DNA of 64,000 bases from positions 496,001-560,000 of the forward strand of contig NZ_JAAOXM010000001.1 in assembly GCF_011605345.1 (NCBI RefSeq), given 5' to 3'. Positions 43,783 to 53,056 of this stretch are shown in pieces (within the stretch, counting starts at the first letter, position 1; each line of letters opens with the position of its first letter). The notes beneath the pieces are model-generated. The model was not told where the DNA came from, did not search any database, and saw nothing but the letters and a program-made list of their open reading frames with translations. The DNA is from Burkholderia sp. D-99. GTDB taxonomy: Bacteria; Pseudomonadota; Gammaproteobacteria; Burkholderiales; Burkholderiaceae. The position numbers and the translations under genes were made by a program.

Positions 43783-44988
43783 ATGGAAGACGCAGTCATC
43801 GTTTCCGTCGCCCGCACGCCGATCGGCAAGGCGTTTCGCGGCATGTTCAACGACACCGAGGCACCTGCGCTGGGCGGCCACGTCGTGCGCACCGCGCTCG
43901 AACGCGCGGGCGTCGCGCCGGCCGACGTCGACGACGTGCTGATCGGCTGCGCCGCGCAGCAGGGCACGCAGGGCTACAACATCGGCCGCCTGTCGGCCGC
44001 GGCGGCCGGGCTGCCGGCCTCGGTGCCCGGCATGGCGATCGACCGCATGTGCTCGTCGGGCCTGATGTCGATCGCGAGCGCCGCGCGCAGCATCGGCGCG
44101 GGCGATGCGCGGATCGTCGTCGCGGGCGGCGTCGAGTCGATCTCGCTCACGCAGAACAAGCACAAGAACGCGTATCGCGCGCGTTCGCAGGCCGTGCTCG
44201 ACCACCAGCCGGCCGCCTACATGGCGATGATGGAAACGGCCGAAATCGTGTCGCGCCGCTACGGGATCTCGCGTGCGGCGCAGGACGAATTCGCGCTGCA
44301 GAGCCACCAGCGCACCGCAGACGCGCAGGCGGCCGGCCGCTTCGATGCGGAAATCGCGCCGCTCGACGTGCGGCGCGCGCTGTTCGACAAGGAAGGCAAC
44401 CCGGCCGGTCACGAGGACGTGAACGCGGCGCGCGACGAAGGCGTGCGCGCCGATACGACGGCCGAACGGCTCGCGGGGCTGAAGCCGTCGTGGAGCGGCG
44501 GCAAGGTCGTCGAGCAAGGCGAGTTCGTGACGGCCGGCAATGCGTCGCAGCTGTCGGACGGCGCGGCGGCCGTGGTCGTGATGTCGCGCAGCGAGGCGGT
44601 ACGCCGCGGGCTGACGCCGCTCGGCGTGTTCCGCGGCCTCGCGGTGGCCGGCTGCGAGCCGGACGAGATGGGCATCGGCCCGGTGTTCGCGATTCCGAAG
44701 CTGCTGGCGCGCTTCGGCATGACCGTCGGCGACATCGGGCTGTGGGAGCTGAACGAGGCGTTCGCGTGCCAGGCGCTGTACTGCCGCGACATGCTTGGCA
44801 TTCCCGACGAGCGGCTGAACGTCGATGGCGGCGCGATCGCGCTCGGCCATCCGTTCGGGATGTCGGGTACGCGGATGACGATGCACGCGCTGCTAGAAGG
44901 CGCGCGTCGCGGCGTGCGGCACGCGGTCGTGACGATGTGCATCGGCGGCGGGATGGGTGCCGCCGCGCTGTTCGAAGTCGGCGCTTAG
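43783..44988 (+). CDS. second thiolase (acetyl-CoA acyltransferase)
   Basis: 401 residues. Thiolase fold: [40 protein letters not shown], nucleophile Cys90 in [67 protein letters not shown], and [17 protein letters not shown]. Clearly distinct from FadA6 six genes upstream. With the MaoC hydratase and SDR just before it, it would complete one beta-oxidation round. GAGAGGCAGC site. Confidence 0.88.
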   Translation: MEDAVIVSVARTPIGKAFRGMFNDTEAPALGGHVVRTALERAGVAPADVDDVLIGCAAQQGTQGYNIGRLSAAAAGLPASVPGMAIDRMCSSGLMSIASAARSIGAGDARIVVAGGVESISLTQNKHKNAYRARSQAVLDHQPAAYMAMMETAEIVSRRYGISRAAQDEFALQSHQRTADAQAAGRFDAEIAPLDVRRALFDKEGNPAGHEDVNAARDEGVRADTTAERLAGLKPSWSGGKVVEQGEFVTAGNASQLSDGAAAVVVMSRSEAVRRGLTPLGVFRGLAVAGCEPDEMGIGPVFAIPKLLARFGMTVGDIGLWELNEAFACQALYCRDMLGIPDERLNVDGGAIALGHPFGMSGTRMTMHALLEGARRGVRHAVVTMCIGGGMGAAALFEVGA

Positions 44989-45137
44989 CGGTACGCGGAC
45001 AGGCCGCACCGCACATGCGGCCAACCAGTCAGGAACATTCGAGGCCGCGGCCATGACCGGCGGCCCGGAGACTTGCAGGCGACGGTTGTCGGCGCGCACG
45101 CGCAAACGGCCATCGAACGCAGAAACAGGAGACAAGC

Positions 45138-46097
45138 ATGAAACGAACCTTGCCCGGACTCGCGATGTCGGCGCTCGTGCTCGGCGCCGCGCTGTTCGCG
45201 TTTTCGCCGCGCCCGCTGCCGGCGTTCCCGGTCACCGCGATCCATGCGGACCGGCTGCAGATCAACGGGCTCGCCCGGGCCGGCGCGCGCATCGTCGCGG
45301 TCGGCGAACGCGGCGTGATCCTGCTGAGCGACGACGCGGGCGCGCACTGGCGGCCGACAACGGTCACACCCGACCAGGCATCGACGCTCACGCAGGTGCG
45401 CTTCATCACGCCGACGCTCGGGATCGCGGTCGGCCACGACGGGCGGATCGTCCGCAGCGACGACGCCGGCATGCACTGGCGTGAAGTGCACATGGACCAT
45501 GAGCATTCCGATCCGCTGCTGTCCGTATGGGGCACGGCGGACGGCCCGCTGTTCGCGGCCGGCAGCTTCGGCCAGTTGCTGCGCTCGGATGACGCGGGCC
45601 TGAACTGGCAGACCGTGAAGACGCCGGCCGGCGACCGTCACCTGAACGCGATCGTCGGCGACGGTCACGGCAACCTGCTGGTCGCGGGCGAAAGCGGCAC
45701 GCTCCTGCGCTCGACCGACAACGGCGCCACGTGGGACAAGCTGCCGTCGCCGTACGCCGGTTCGCTGTTCGGCGCGCTGATGCTCGCCAACGGCGACTGG
45801 GTCGCGTACGGGATGCGCGGCAACGTGGTGCGCAGCACCGATCGCGGCGCGACCTGGACGCATGTCGACAGCCACGTGCCGGTGTCGTATTTCGGCGCGA
45901 CCCAGCTCACTGACGGCGAACTCGTGCTGGTCGGCCAGGGCGGCGCGATCGTCGCGTCGCGCGACGGCGGGCTGACCTTCGACGTGCGCAAGCTCGGCGG
46001 CGTGCAGAGTCTCGCGGCCGTGCTCGACATGGGCCACGGTGCGCTGCTGCTCGGCGGCGAGGCCGGCGTCGCGCCGCTCGCCGCGTCGCCGTCCTGA
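45138..46097 (+). CDS. exported Ycf48-like beta-propeller protein
   Basis: 319 residues with an N-terminal signal/anchor (LPGLAMSALVLGAALFAFSP). BNR/Asp-box repeats recur (LLSDDAGAHWRPT, VRSDDAGMHWREV, LRSDDAGLNWQTV, LRSTDNGATWDKL, VRSTDRGATWTHV, VASRDGGLTF), giving about six blades like Ycf48 or sialidase propellers. No enzymatic residues obvious. It is directly followed by an RND/MMPL transporter, a pairing seen in other hydrophobic-compound degraders, and may act as its periplasmic partner. AGGAGAC site. Confidence 0.85.
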   Translation: MKRTLPGLAMSALVLGAALFAFSPRPLPAFPVTAIHADRLQINGLARAGARIVAVGERGVILLSDDAGAHWRPTTVTPDQASTLTQVRFITPTLGIAVGHDGRIVRSDDAGMHWREVHMDHEHSDPLLSVWGTADGPLFAAGSFGQLLRSDDAGLNWQTVKTPAGDRHLNAIVGDGHGNLLVAGESGTLLRSTDNGATWDKLPSPYAGSLFGALMLANGDWVAYGMRGNVVRSTDRGATWTHVDSHVPVSYFGATQLTDGELVLVGQGGAIVASRDGGLTFDVRKLGGVQSLAAVLDMGHGALLLGGEAGVAPLAASPS

Positions 46098-46202
46098 TGC
46101 ACGGCCGCGGCGGCTTTCACGGCCGCCGGCATCCGTCCGTCACGCTGCACCCATCCGCATCGTCAGCATCGTCCGTATCGTCAGCACCGACACGAGAAAC
46201 CC

Positions 46203-48668
46203 ATGAACGACCTGTCACGTCCCCCTGAAGCCGCCCCCGCGTCGCGTCTCGCCGCGTTCGTCGAGCGCTGCGCCAACACGATCATTCGCCAGCGCAAGCT
46301 GCTGATGCTGCTGTGCGTCGCGGTGACGCTCGCGCTCGGCTTGTCGGCCACGCGCCTGAAGCTCGATCCGGGCTTCAACAAGATGATCCCGATGCAGCAC
46401 CCGTACATGCAGGTGTTCGAGCGCTATGCGGGTGCGTTCCCCGGCGCGAACACGATCCTCGTGAGCCTGCGCTGGAAGGGCGACGGCGACATCTACAACC
46501 AGACGTTCATGGACGCGCTGCGCCATGCGACCGACGACGTGTTCTTCATCCCCGGCGTGAACCGCTCGCGCGTGTTCTCGCTGTTCACGCCGAACGTCCA
46601 CTACACCGAGGTGACCGAGGCCGGCTTTCGCGGCGACGTGGTCGTGCCCGGCCAGTTCTCGAGCGCGAACCCGGACGATCTCGCGAAGGTGCGCCGCAAC
46701 GTCGCGCGTTCCGGGCAGATCGGCCGTCTCGTCGGCAACGACCTGAAGTCAGCATTGATCCGCGCGGAACTGCGCGAGACCGACCCGGCCACCGGCAAGC
46801 GGCTCGACTACAGCGCGGTCGCGCGCCAGCTCGAGGAGATTCGCGCGAAGTACGCGAAGCAGGGCATCGACGTGAACATCATCGGCTTCGCGAAGCTGGT
46901 CGGCGACGTCGAGAACGGCATCTCGGGCGTGATGGCGTTCTTCGCGCTCGCGTTCCTCGTGACGGCCGCGCTGCTGTTCGCCTACACGCGCTCGCTGAAG
47001 ACCACCGTGCTCGCGCTCGTCGTCGCGCTGCTGCCGGTCGTGTGGCTGCTCGGCGCGCTGCCGCTGCTCGGGCTCGGCATCGACCCGATGTCGATCCTCG
47101 TGCCGTTCCTGATTTTCTCGATCGGCGTGTCGCATGCGGTGCAGATGACCAACGCGTGGAAGCAGGCGCTGGTGCGCGGCGCGTCGTCGGTCGACGCCGC
47201 GCGCGACGCGTTCCGCAAGCTGTTCGTGCCGGGCACGGTCGCGCTGCTGACCAACGCGCTCGGCTTCATGGTGATCATGCGGATCAGGATCGACATCGTG
47301 CGTGAGCTCGGCATCACCGCGTGCCTCGGCGTACTGCTGATGATCGTGACGAACAAGGTATTCCTGCCGATCCTGCTGTCGTACACGCGCCTCGAACGCG
47401 GCACGCTGGCGCGCGCGCAGCGCACGGCGGCGGCCGGCGGCAGCCGGATGTGGTCGCGCTTCGCGGTGTTCGCGCGGCCCGCGCCGGCGCTCGGCGTGTT
47501 TGCGGTGGCGCTCGCGTTGCTCGCGTACGGCACGCTCGAATCGCGCAAGCTGGAGATCGGCGACATCGGCACCGGCGCGCCGGAGCTGCGCGCGAACTCG
47601 CGCTACAACATCGACAACGCAGCGATCACGCACCAGTACAACATCGGCGTGGACGTGCTGTCGGTGATCGTCGAGACGACCGGCTTCGACGACGCGTGCC
47701 TGCATTACCCGGTGATGAGCGCGATCGAGAAGTTCGAGATGGCCATGCGTGGCGTGGCCGGCGTGCAGTCGGTGACGAGCGTGTCGTCGCAGGGCAAGGT
47801 GTTCATCGCCGCGTTCAACGAGGGCAATCCGCGCTGGGCGGCGCTGCCGCGCTCCAGCGACGGGCTTACGCAAGGTTCCAACGCGTTCGACCCCGACAAC
47901 GGGATGAACACCGCGAACTGCAAGGCGATCCAGGTGCTGATCTACACGAAGAACCACGAAGGCACGACCATCGCGCACATCGTCGACGAGATCAAGCGCT
48001 TCGCCGCCGAGAACCCGACGCCGAACGTCGCGTTCCGGCTCGCGGGCGGCAACGTCGGCGTGATGGCCGCGACCAACGAGGCCGTCGGCGACGCGGAGAT
48101 CGCGATGCTGCTGTCGATCTTCGGCGCGATCGCGCTGCTCTGCGCGGTCACGTTCCGCTCGTGGCGCGCGGTGCTGTGCATCATCGTGCCGCTCACGCTC
48201 GTGTCGATCCTGTGCAATGCGGTGATGGCGCGTCTCGGCATCGGGCTGAAGGTCGCGACGCTGCCGGTGATCACGCTCGGCGTGGGCGTGGGCGTCGATT
48301 ACGGGATCTACCTGTACGAGCGCCTGCAGCACGACATCCGCCACGGCGCGACGCTGCCGGACGCATTCGCCGACGCGATGCGCCAGCGCGGCACGGCGGC
48401 GCTGTTCACGGCTGTCACGATGTTCATCGGCGTCGGCACGTGGGCATTCTCCGCGCTGAAGTTCCAGGTCGACATGGGCGTGCTGCTCGCGTTCATGTTC
48501 CTCGTGAACCTGTTCGGCGCGGTGTTCCTGCTGCCCGCGCTCGCCGCGTGGCTCGGCGTCGAGCGTGCCGAGCGCCGTGTGCAGCAGGCGCACGCGCAGC
48601 CGTCGCCGGCGACCCCGGCAACGCTGAAGCCGTCGCCCGCGCTCGAACCCGGCAACCCGATGCGCTGA
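46203..48668 (+). CDS. RND/MMPL-family transporter
   Basis: 821 residues. Two repeats of a helix, a large periplasmic loop and five helices: first helix LLMLLCVAVTLALGLSA, then porter loops, FFALAFLVTAALLFAYTRSLKT, and in the second half LLSIFGAIALLCAVTFRSW and the RND signature LGVGVGVDYGIYLYERLQHD (Asp pair in the membrane). Related to lipid-exporting MMPL and HpnN proteins. Context (Ycf48-like protein upstream, kshA downstream) suggests movement of a steroid or lipid-like molecule across the envelope; direction unknown. Confidence 0.87.
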   Translation: MNDLSRPPEAAPASRLAAFVERCANTIIRQRKLLMLLCVAVTLALGLSATRLKLDPGFNKMIPMQHPYMQVFERYAGAFPGANTILVSLRWKGDGDIYNQTFMDALRHATDDVFFIPGVNRSRVFSLFTPNVHYTEVTEAGFRGDVVVPGQFSSANPDDLAKVRRNVARSGQIGRLVGNDLKSALIRAELRETDPATGKRLDYSAVARQLEEIRAKYAKQGIDVNIIGFAKLVGDVENGISGVMAFFALAFLVTAALLFAYTRSLKTTVLALVVALLPVVWLLGALPLLGLGIDPMSILVPFLIFSIGVSHAVQMTNAWKQALVRGASSVDAARDAFRKLFVPGTVALLTNALGFMVIMRIRIDIVRELGITACLGVLLMIVTNKVFLPILLSYTRLERGTLARAQRTAAAGGSRMWSRFAVFARPAPALGVFAVALALLAYGTLESRKLEIGDIGTGAPELRANSRYNIDNAAITHQYNIGVDVLSVIVETTGFDDACLHYPVMSAIEKFEMAMRGVAGVQSVTSVSSQGKVFIAAFNEGNPRWAALPRSSDGLTQGSNAFDPDNGMNTANCKAIQVLIYTKNHEGTTIAHIVDEIKRFAAENPTPNVAFRLAGGNVGVMAATNEAVGDAEIAMLLSIFGAIALLCAVTFRSWRAVLCIIVPLTLVSILCNAVMARLGIGLKVATLPVITLGVGVGVDYGIYLYERLQHDIRHGATLPDAFADAMRQRGTAALFTAVTMFIGVGTWAFSALKFQVDMGVLLAFMFLVNLFGAVFLLPALAAWLGVERAERRVQQAHAQPSPATPATLKPSPALEPGNPMR

Positions 48669-48736
48669 ACGGCGCGCCCCATTTCCCCCGCGCGCGGCCG
48701 GCCGCCGCGCGCTCTCCACCAGAGGAGTCAACCCAC

Positions 48737-49816
48737 ATGTCCGCACGCCCCTACAAGATCGAAGCCCAGCCGCTCGCGCAGCGCTATGCGCGCGGCTGGC
48801 ACTGCCTCGGGCTCGCCCGCGACTACAAGGACGGCAAGCCGCACACGCTGAACGTCTTCGGCCGCAAGCTCGCCGCGTTCGCCGATTCGACCGGCAAGGT
48901 CAACGTCGTCGACGCGTATTGCCCGCACATGGGCGCCGACCTGAGCCTCGGCACGGTGCAGGGCGACAACCTCGTGTGCCCGTTCCACGGCTGGGCGTGG
49001 AGCGGCGAAGGGCAGTGCGCATCGATTCCTTACTGCAAGCGCATTCCGCCGAAGGCACGCATCGGCGCATGGCCGACCTGCGAGGAAAACAACCTGCTGT
49101 TCGTGTGGAACGACCCGGAAGGCAACGCACCGCCACCCGACGTCGCGATTCCGCGCCTCGACGTGTGCTTCTCCGACGAATGGTCGGACTGGGTCGTCGA
49201 CAAGATGGTGATCCAGGCCAACTGCCGCGAGCTGGTCGACAACATCTCGGACGTCGCGCACTTCGCGACCGTGCACCGCGCGCCGATCGACTATTTCGCG
49301 AACCTGTTCGAGGACCACAAGGCGACGCAGCTGATGGTCGGCCGCAGCGAGAAGCTCGGCGGCGACGCCCTGACCGCGCTGTCGACGTATTTCGGGCCGG
49401 CCGTGCACATCACGCAGATGACGGGGCAGAGCGGCGGCCAGCCGATCCACTCGGTGCTGCTGAACTGCCACGTGCCGATCGACATGAACAGCTTCGAGCT
49501 GCGCTACGGCGTGATCGTGAAGAAGGTGGCCGGGCTGTCCGACGAGCAGAACCTGGAGATCGCGAACGCGTACGTGAAGGAAGCGCAACGCGCGTTCTAC
49601 GAGGACGTCGACATCTGGCACAGCAAGACGCGGATCGACAACCCGCTGCTGTGCGAAGGCGACGGGCCGCTGTACCAGATGCGCGACTGGTATTCGCAGT
49701 TCTACCTGGACGTGGCCGACGTGCGGCCGACGAGCGTCGCGCGTAAGGCATTCGAAATGCGGATTCGCGAAGGCGACGCGCCGCCGGCGCTGCATCACGT
49801 GTTCGAGCCGCAGTAA
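48737..49816 (+). CDS. kshA: 3-ketosteroid 9-alpha-hydroxylase, Rieske oxygenase
   Basis: 359 residues. Rieske [2Fe-2S] ligands C62-P-H64 and C81-P-F-H84 (DAYCPHMGADLSLGT, VCPFHGWAW), mononuclear iron site in ELVDNISDVAHFATVH (Asp-x2-His-x4-His). Matches KshA in length and in the DNISDVAHF-TVH motif. Together with KshB (19.5 kb) it hydroxylates C9, which with the delta1 double bond opens ring B. AGAGGAGTCAA site. Last gene of the long run. Confidence 0.9.
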   Translation: MSARPYKIEAQPLAQRYARGWHCLGLARDYKDGKPHTLNVFGRKLAAFADSTGKVNVVDAYCPHMGADLSLGTVQGDNLVCPFHGWAWSGEGQCASIPYCKRIPPKARIGAWPTCEENNLLFVWNDPEGNAPPPDVAIPRLDVCFSDEWSDWVVDKMVIQANCRELVDNISDVAHFATVHRAPIDYFANLFEDHKATQLMVGRSEKLGGDALTALSTYFGPAVHITQMTGQSGGQPIHSVLLNCHVPIDMNSFELRYGVIVKKVAGLSDEQNLEIANAYVKEAQRAFYEDVDIWHSKTRIDNPLLCEGDGPLYQMRDWYSQFYLDVADVRPTSVARKAFEMRIREGDAPPALHHVFEPQ

Positions 49817-50097
49817 AAACCGGTGGGCCGGCCAAAAAAAGGGGCGTATCGAAATTCACCTCATCGGCCGGCAACACCCGCTGCATAAGGCGCACGGGGC
49901 GGGCGTGCTGGTGCGTCGCATCAAAATAACTTGACGAAACGGCTGCTCCCGCGTAGTGTCCATGACCGAAGTATTCAAGAAGTTCGATTGCTCATCATTG
50001 GCCGCACTCCGTGCGGCAGTCGTTGGTCTCTCCCTCTTTGATTCTTTCTGTGCCCGTCGTGGGCGCATGTTCAATTATTTGTATTAAGGAAGTTTTT
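49817..50097. other. long 5' region of the cold-shock gene
   Basis: 281 bp after kshA, AT-rich from about 49,920. Likely includes the csp promoter and a long leader, as usual for cold-shock genes whose mRNA leader changes structure with temperature. No ORF supported. The A-run after kshA does not form a terminator on the plus strand. Confidence 0.45.
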
Positions 50098-50301
50098 GTG
50101 GATACCGGTACCGTCAAGTGGTTCAACGAAACCAAGGGCTTTGGTTTCATCTCCCCGGACAACGGCGGCGACGATCTGTTCGCCCATTTCTCGGAAATTC
50201 GCGGCACGGGCTTCAAGACCCTGGCCGAAGGCCAGAAGGTCAGCTTCGAAGTGAAGCGCGGCCCGAAGGGTCTGCAAGCGTCGAACATCACGCCGCAGTA
50301 A
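50098..50301 (+). CDS. cold-shock protein (CspA family)
   Basis: 67 residues from GTG at 50098, with AAGGA 11 bases before. Cold-shock domain with both RNA-binding motifs: [31 protein letters not shown] (RNP1 KGFGFI, RNP2 DLFAHF), then [20 protein letters not shown]. Binds single-stranded RNA/DNA. The frame is open upstream to 50011 but without support; GTG is fixed by alignment to the usual M/V-x-T-G-T-V-K start. Confidence 0.92.
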   Translation: MDTGTVKWFNETKGFGFISPDNGGDDLFAHFSEIRGTGFKTLAEGQKVSFEVKRGPKGLQASNITPQ

Positions 50302-50767
50302 GCCGCATCGGCATCGGCCGCCAGTCGGTGGCCGCTGCCGGATGGAGTTTCGCGCGAGGCGCCGCTTCGGCGGTGCCAGCGCGTTCCGATGCGCACGACC
50401 GATGCATCGCGACATTCACGATGCATCGGTCGTGACGCCTCCCTCCCGCATGCCTGAACGGCGTGCGACGTAACGTCCTCGTAAGGCGCTCGCCGCTTCG
50501 CGAGCGCATCACCGCTTCAACGCATCAACCCGAGCAGGCCGCCGCCATGTTGTAGCAGGCGCGGTCCCGACTTGCGCGGCGCTCATTGCGCCGCCGCCAC
50601 CGACCGCCCGAACGCCGCAACGCGCCGGGCTCCGATCGCAAGACAGGCCCGAGGCCCGTCTGAACGAACCGATCCCCGGTAGCCTGCCGGCGGCCGTCCC
50701 GTTGCGGGATACGGCGCCGGGCAGATCGCCGCGGCCGCGGTCTATCACCTTGTCTGGAGGAATTGGT
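50302..50767. other. intergenic region between csp and infA
   Basis: 466 bp. Contains one perfect 16-bp hairpin (annotated separately) and the infA leader. No gene recognised. Confidence 0.5.
50394..50434. terminator. perfect 16-bp hairpin downstream of csp
   Basis: CACGACCGATGCATCG (50394-50409) pairs perfectly with CGATGCATCGGTCGTG (50419-50434) across a 9-nt loop. No U-run follows, so it may be a factor-dependent or processing/stabilising hairpin, or a protein site, rather than a simple terminator. 93 bp after the csp stop. Confidence 0.5.
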
Positions 50768-51031
50768 TTGGCAAAAGAAGAACTGCTGGAACTCGACGGG
50801 ATCGTCGACGAAGTGCTGCCGGACAGCAAATATCGCGTCACGCTGGAAAACGGCGTGGTGGTGGGCGCGTACGCGTCGGGCCGCATGCGCAAGAACCACA
50901 TCCGCATTCTCGCGGGCGACCGCGTGACGCTGGAACTGTCGATGTACGACCTGACCAAGGGCCGCATCAATTTCCGGCACAAGGACGCGAATTCCCCGCG
51001 TCCGCAGCGCACCGGCGGGCCGCGCCGTTAA
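50768..51031 (+). CDS. infA: translation initiation factor IF-1 (second, extended type)
   Basis: 87 residues from a TTG at 50768 with a consensus GGAGG 7 bases upstream; the frame extends upstream but IF-1 homology begins at this codon. The S1-like OB fold is complete: [63 protein letters not shown]. Canonical IF-1 is 72 residues; this one has a Pro/Arg/Gly tail ([15 protein letters not shown]). It lies outside the ribosomal-protein operon, consistent with the extra infA copies of Burkholderia. Confidence 0.92.
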   Translation: MAKEELLELDGIVDEVLPDSKYRVTLENGVVVGAYASGRMRKNHIRILAGDRVTLELSMYDLTKGRINFRHKDANSPRPQRTGGPRR

Positions 51032-51198
51032 GCGGTAACGATCGGCGCGCAGCCGCGTGCCGATCGAATCCCGTCCGGCCCACGCGGCCGGACGAACCGG
51101 ATGAACGACCCGCTGCGTGCCGTTCACCGGCCGCCGGCGGCTTCGTCATGTCGCAGCGGCCCACACCGCCTTTACCGGCCGCCGCGCGTGCGTAACGC

Positions 51199-51996
51199 TC
51201 AGGCAGCCGCGTCCCGCAGGAAATCCTCGACGATCATCGCGAAATACGGCGGGCACTCCTGCATCGGGTAATGCCCGCAGTTCGGTATCACCGCGAGCCT
51301 TGCGTTCGGGTGCCACGACAGGAACGTCGCCTGCATCGCCGCTTCGTCGAGCCCCGGATCCTTGTCGCCGACGATCACCAGGAAGCGCGTGTCGAGCCCG
51401 CGGATATCATCGACGAAATCCGTTCCGGTCAGCATGTCGAGATACGCGAGCCGGCAGCCCGGCGCCACACGCTCGCGGTTCTGCTGCAATTTCAGGTCGG
51501 CCCAGCGTGCCGACAATCCACCCGTCACGAATCGCACCAGCCGGCGAAACGCATCGTCGTCGACGGTCGTGCTCGCGAAGAATGCGCGCGCGTCGTCGTT
51601 CAGGCGGTTGCCGGCCGCCGACACCGGGCATACGGCGATCGCGCGCTTGATGCGGGAGGGCGCGTCGGCGGCGAGCCGTTGTGTCGCCATGCCGGTCATC
51701 GAATGGCCGATCACGTGAAAGCGCTGCCAGCCGAGACGATCCGCGAGCGCCAGACAGTCAGCCGAGATCTCGTCGACGGTACAGGCGCCGCTCAAATGGA
51801 TGGATTCGCCGTAGCCGCGCAGGTCGACGAACACGTACGTGAATGCCGCTTCGTCGAGATACGGCAGCAGCGCCGTGTAGTTCGTATGGTCGCCGAGCCA
51901 GTCGTGCATGACCATCACGCATTCGGGGCCCGTGCCGTGCTGCAGGTAGCCGAGGCCGTTGTTCGGGCTGGAGGCGAGGGTGTCGATACGGTTCAT
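51199..51996 (-). CDS. alpha/beta hydrolase
   Basis: 265 residues from ATG at 51996 (AAGGAAAC upstream on that strand). HDWLGDHTNYTALLPYLDEA, VDLRGYGESIHLSG, nucleophile elbow GHSMTG, acid region VIVGDKDPGLD and His in PNCGHYPMQECP. Looks like a small-molecule esterase or enol-lactone-type hydrolase; substrate unknown. Co-directional with the SDR upstream but separated by a strong terminator. Confidence 0.82.
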   Translation of the reverse strand: MNRIDTLASSPNNGLGYLQHGTGPECVMVMHDWLGDHTNYTALLPYLDEAAFTYVFVDLRGYGESIHLSGACTVDEISADCLALADRLGWQRFHVIGHSMTGMATQRLAADAPSRIKRAIAVCPVSAAGNRLNDDARAFFASTTVDDDAFRRLVRFVTGGLSARWADLKLQQNRERVAPGCRLAYLDMLTGTDFVDDIRGLDTRFLVIVGDKDPGLDEAAMQATFLSWHPNARLAVIPNCGHYPMQECPPYFAMIVEDFLRDAAA

Positions 51997-52034
51997 TTCA
52001 AGGGGTTTCCTTTTGGTTGGGGAACCAAAACGAA

Positions 52035-52062
52035 ACGCCCTCCCGGCGGACCGGGAGGGCGT
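52035..52062 (-). terminator. rho-independent terminator (minus strand)
   Basis: ACGCCCTCCCGG (52035-52046) and CCGGGAGGGCGT (52051-52062) form a perfect 12-bp stem with a CGGA loop. Read on the minus strand it is followed by TTCGTTTTGG, so it ends transcription of the SDR gene at 52110. Confidence 0.85.
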
Positions 52063-52109
52063 CTTGAAAGTGCATCGATCGTATCGAACCGATCGGCGAA
52101 AGTCAACGC

Positions 52110-52889
52110 TCAGAGCGCCATCCCGCCCGACACCTCGATGCGCTGCCCGTTGACCCAGCGGTTGTCGTCCGACAGCAGCGACGCGATCATCGGCCCGATG
52201 TCGTCGGGCTCGCCCACTCGGCCGAGCGCCGTCCATTCCGCGACGCGCCGGTTGACCTCCGGGTTGTCGCGCACCATCCCGCCGCTGAAATCGGTTGCCA
52301 CCGCGCCCGGCGCGACGACGTTTACCGCGATGCGGCGCGGGCCGAGCTCCTTGGCCAGATAGCGCGTCAACACCTCGACCGCCCCCTTCATCGACCCGTA
52401 CGCCGCGCTGCCGGGCACGGCGACGCGCGTGAGGCCCGACGACACGTTCACGATGCGGCCGCCGTCGCGGATCAGCGGCAGCAGGGTCTGGGTGAGGAAG
52501 AACACGCCCTTGAAGTGCACGCGATAGAGCGCGTCGAGATCGGCTTCGGTCGTCTCGGCGATCGGCGCGTGATGCGACGTGCCCGCGTTGTTGACGAGGA
52601 AGTCGAATAGGTCGGCGCCCCAGCCTGAAAGCACCTCGCGGAGCTGTGCGGCAAAGGGGGCGAACGTGGCGCTGTCGCCGGTGTCGAGCGGCAGCGCGAT
52701 CGCTGCCTGCCCGGCTTCGGTGGTCAGCGCGACCACGTGATCGGCCTCGGCGCGGTTCGAGTGGTACGTGAAGATCGAGCGCACGCCGCGCTGCGCGAGA
52801 TGAAGCACCGTATTGCGGCCAAGCCCGCGGCTGCCGCCGGTGACGACGGCGATTTTCGGGGTTGAACGGGGAGAGTGTGCTGCTGTCAT
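52110..52889 (-). CDS. short-chain dehydrogenase/reductase
   Basis: 259 residues from ATG at 52889 (AGGAGCC site). VVTGGSRGLGRNTVLHLAQRG, DFLVNNAGTSHHAPIAE, NVSSGLTRVAVPGSAAYGSMKGAVEVL (Ser/Tyr/Lys present), AVNVVAPGAVATDFSGGM and WVNGQRIEVSGGMAL. A FabG-like NAD(P)H oxidoreductase, substrate unknown. Divergent from an AraC-type regulator 167 bp away, the usual arrangement for a regulator and its target. Confidence 0.87.
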   Translation of the reverse strand: MTAAHSPRSTPKIAVVTGGSRGLGRNTVLHLAQRGVRSIFTYHSNRAEADHVVALTTEAGQAAIALPLDTGDSATFAPFAAQLREVLSGWGADLFDFLVNNAGTSHHAPIAETTEADLDALYRVHFKGVFFLTQTLLPLIRDGGRIVNVSSGLTRVAVPGSAAYGSMKGAVEVLTRYLAKELGPRRIAVNVVAPGAVATDFSGGMVRDNPEVNRRVAEWTALGRVGEPDDIGPMIASLLSDDNRWVNGQRIEVSGGMAL

Positions 52890-53056
52890 GCTGGGCTCCT
52901 GATCGAAGTCGGTGACGGACAGCGGCAAGCGTACGGCGGCCGCCGCGGCGGTTGAATGCCGGAACCGGCCGGGTTCTTGCCTGATCCTGCCCGGCCGCCC
53001 CGGGAGGCGCCGCGCCGCGTGTACCATCCGGGCATCGGGATACGGAGGGTGGCTGC

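Noticed and set aside
46749-48746. Long minus-strand open frame opposite the RND transporter
   Set aside because: Composition is Arg/His/Asp-rich and mirrors the plus-strand gene; no homology signal.
49817-49850. Terminator after kshA
   Set aside because: Only a 4-bp stem, and it is followed by A rather than U residues on the coding strand.
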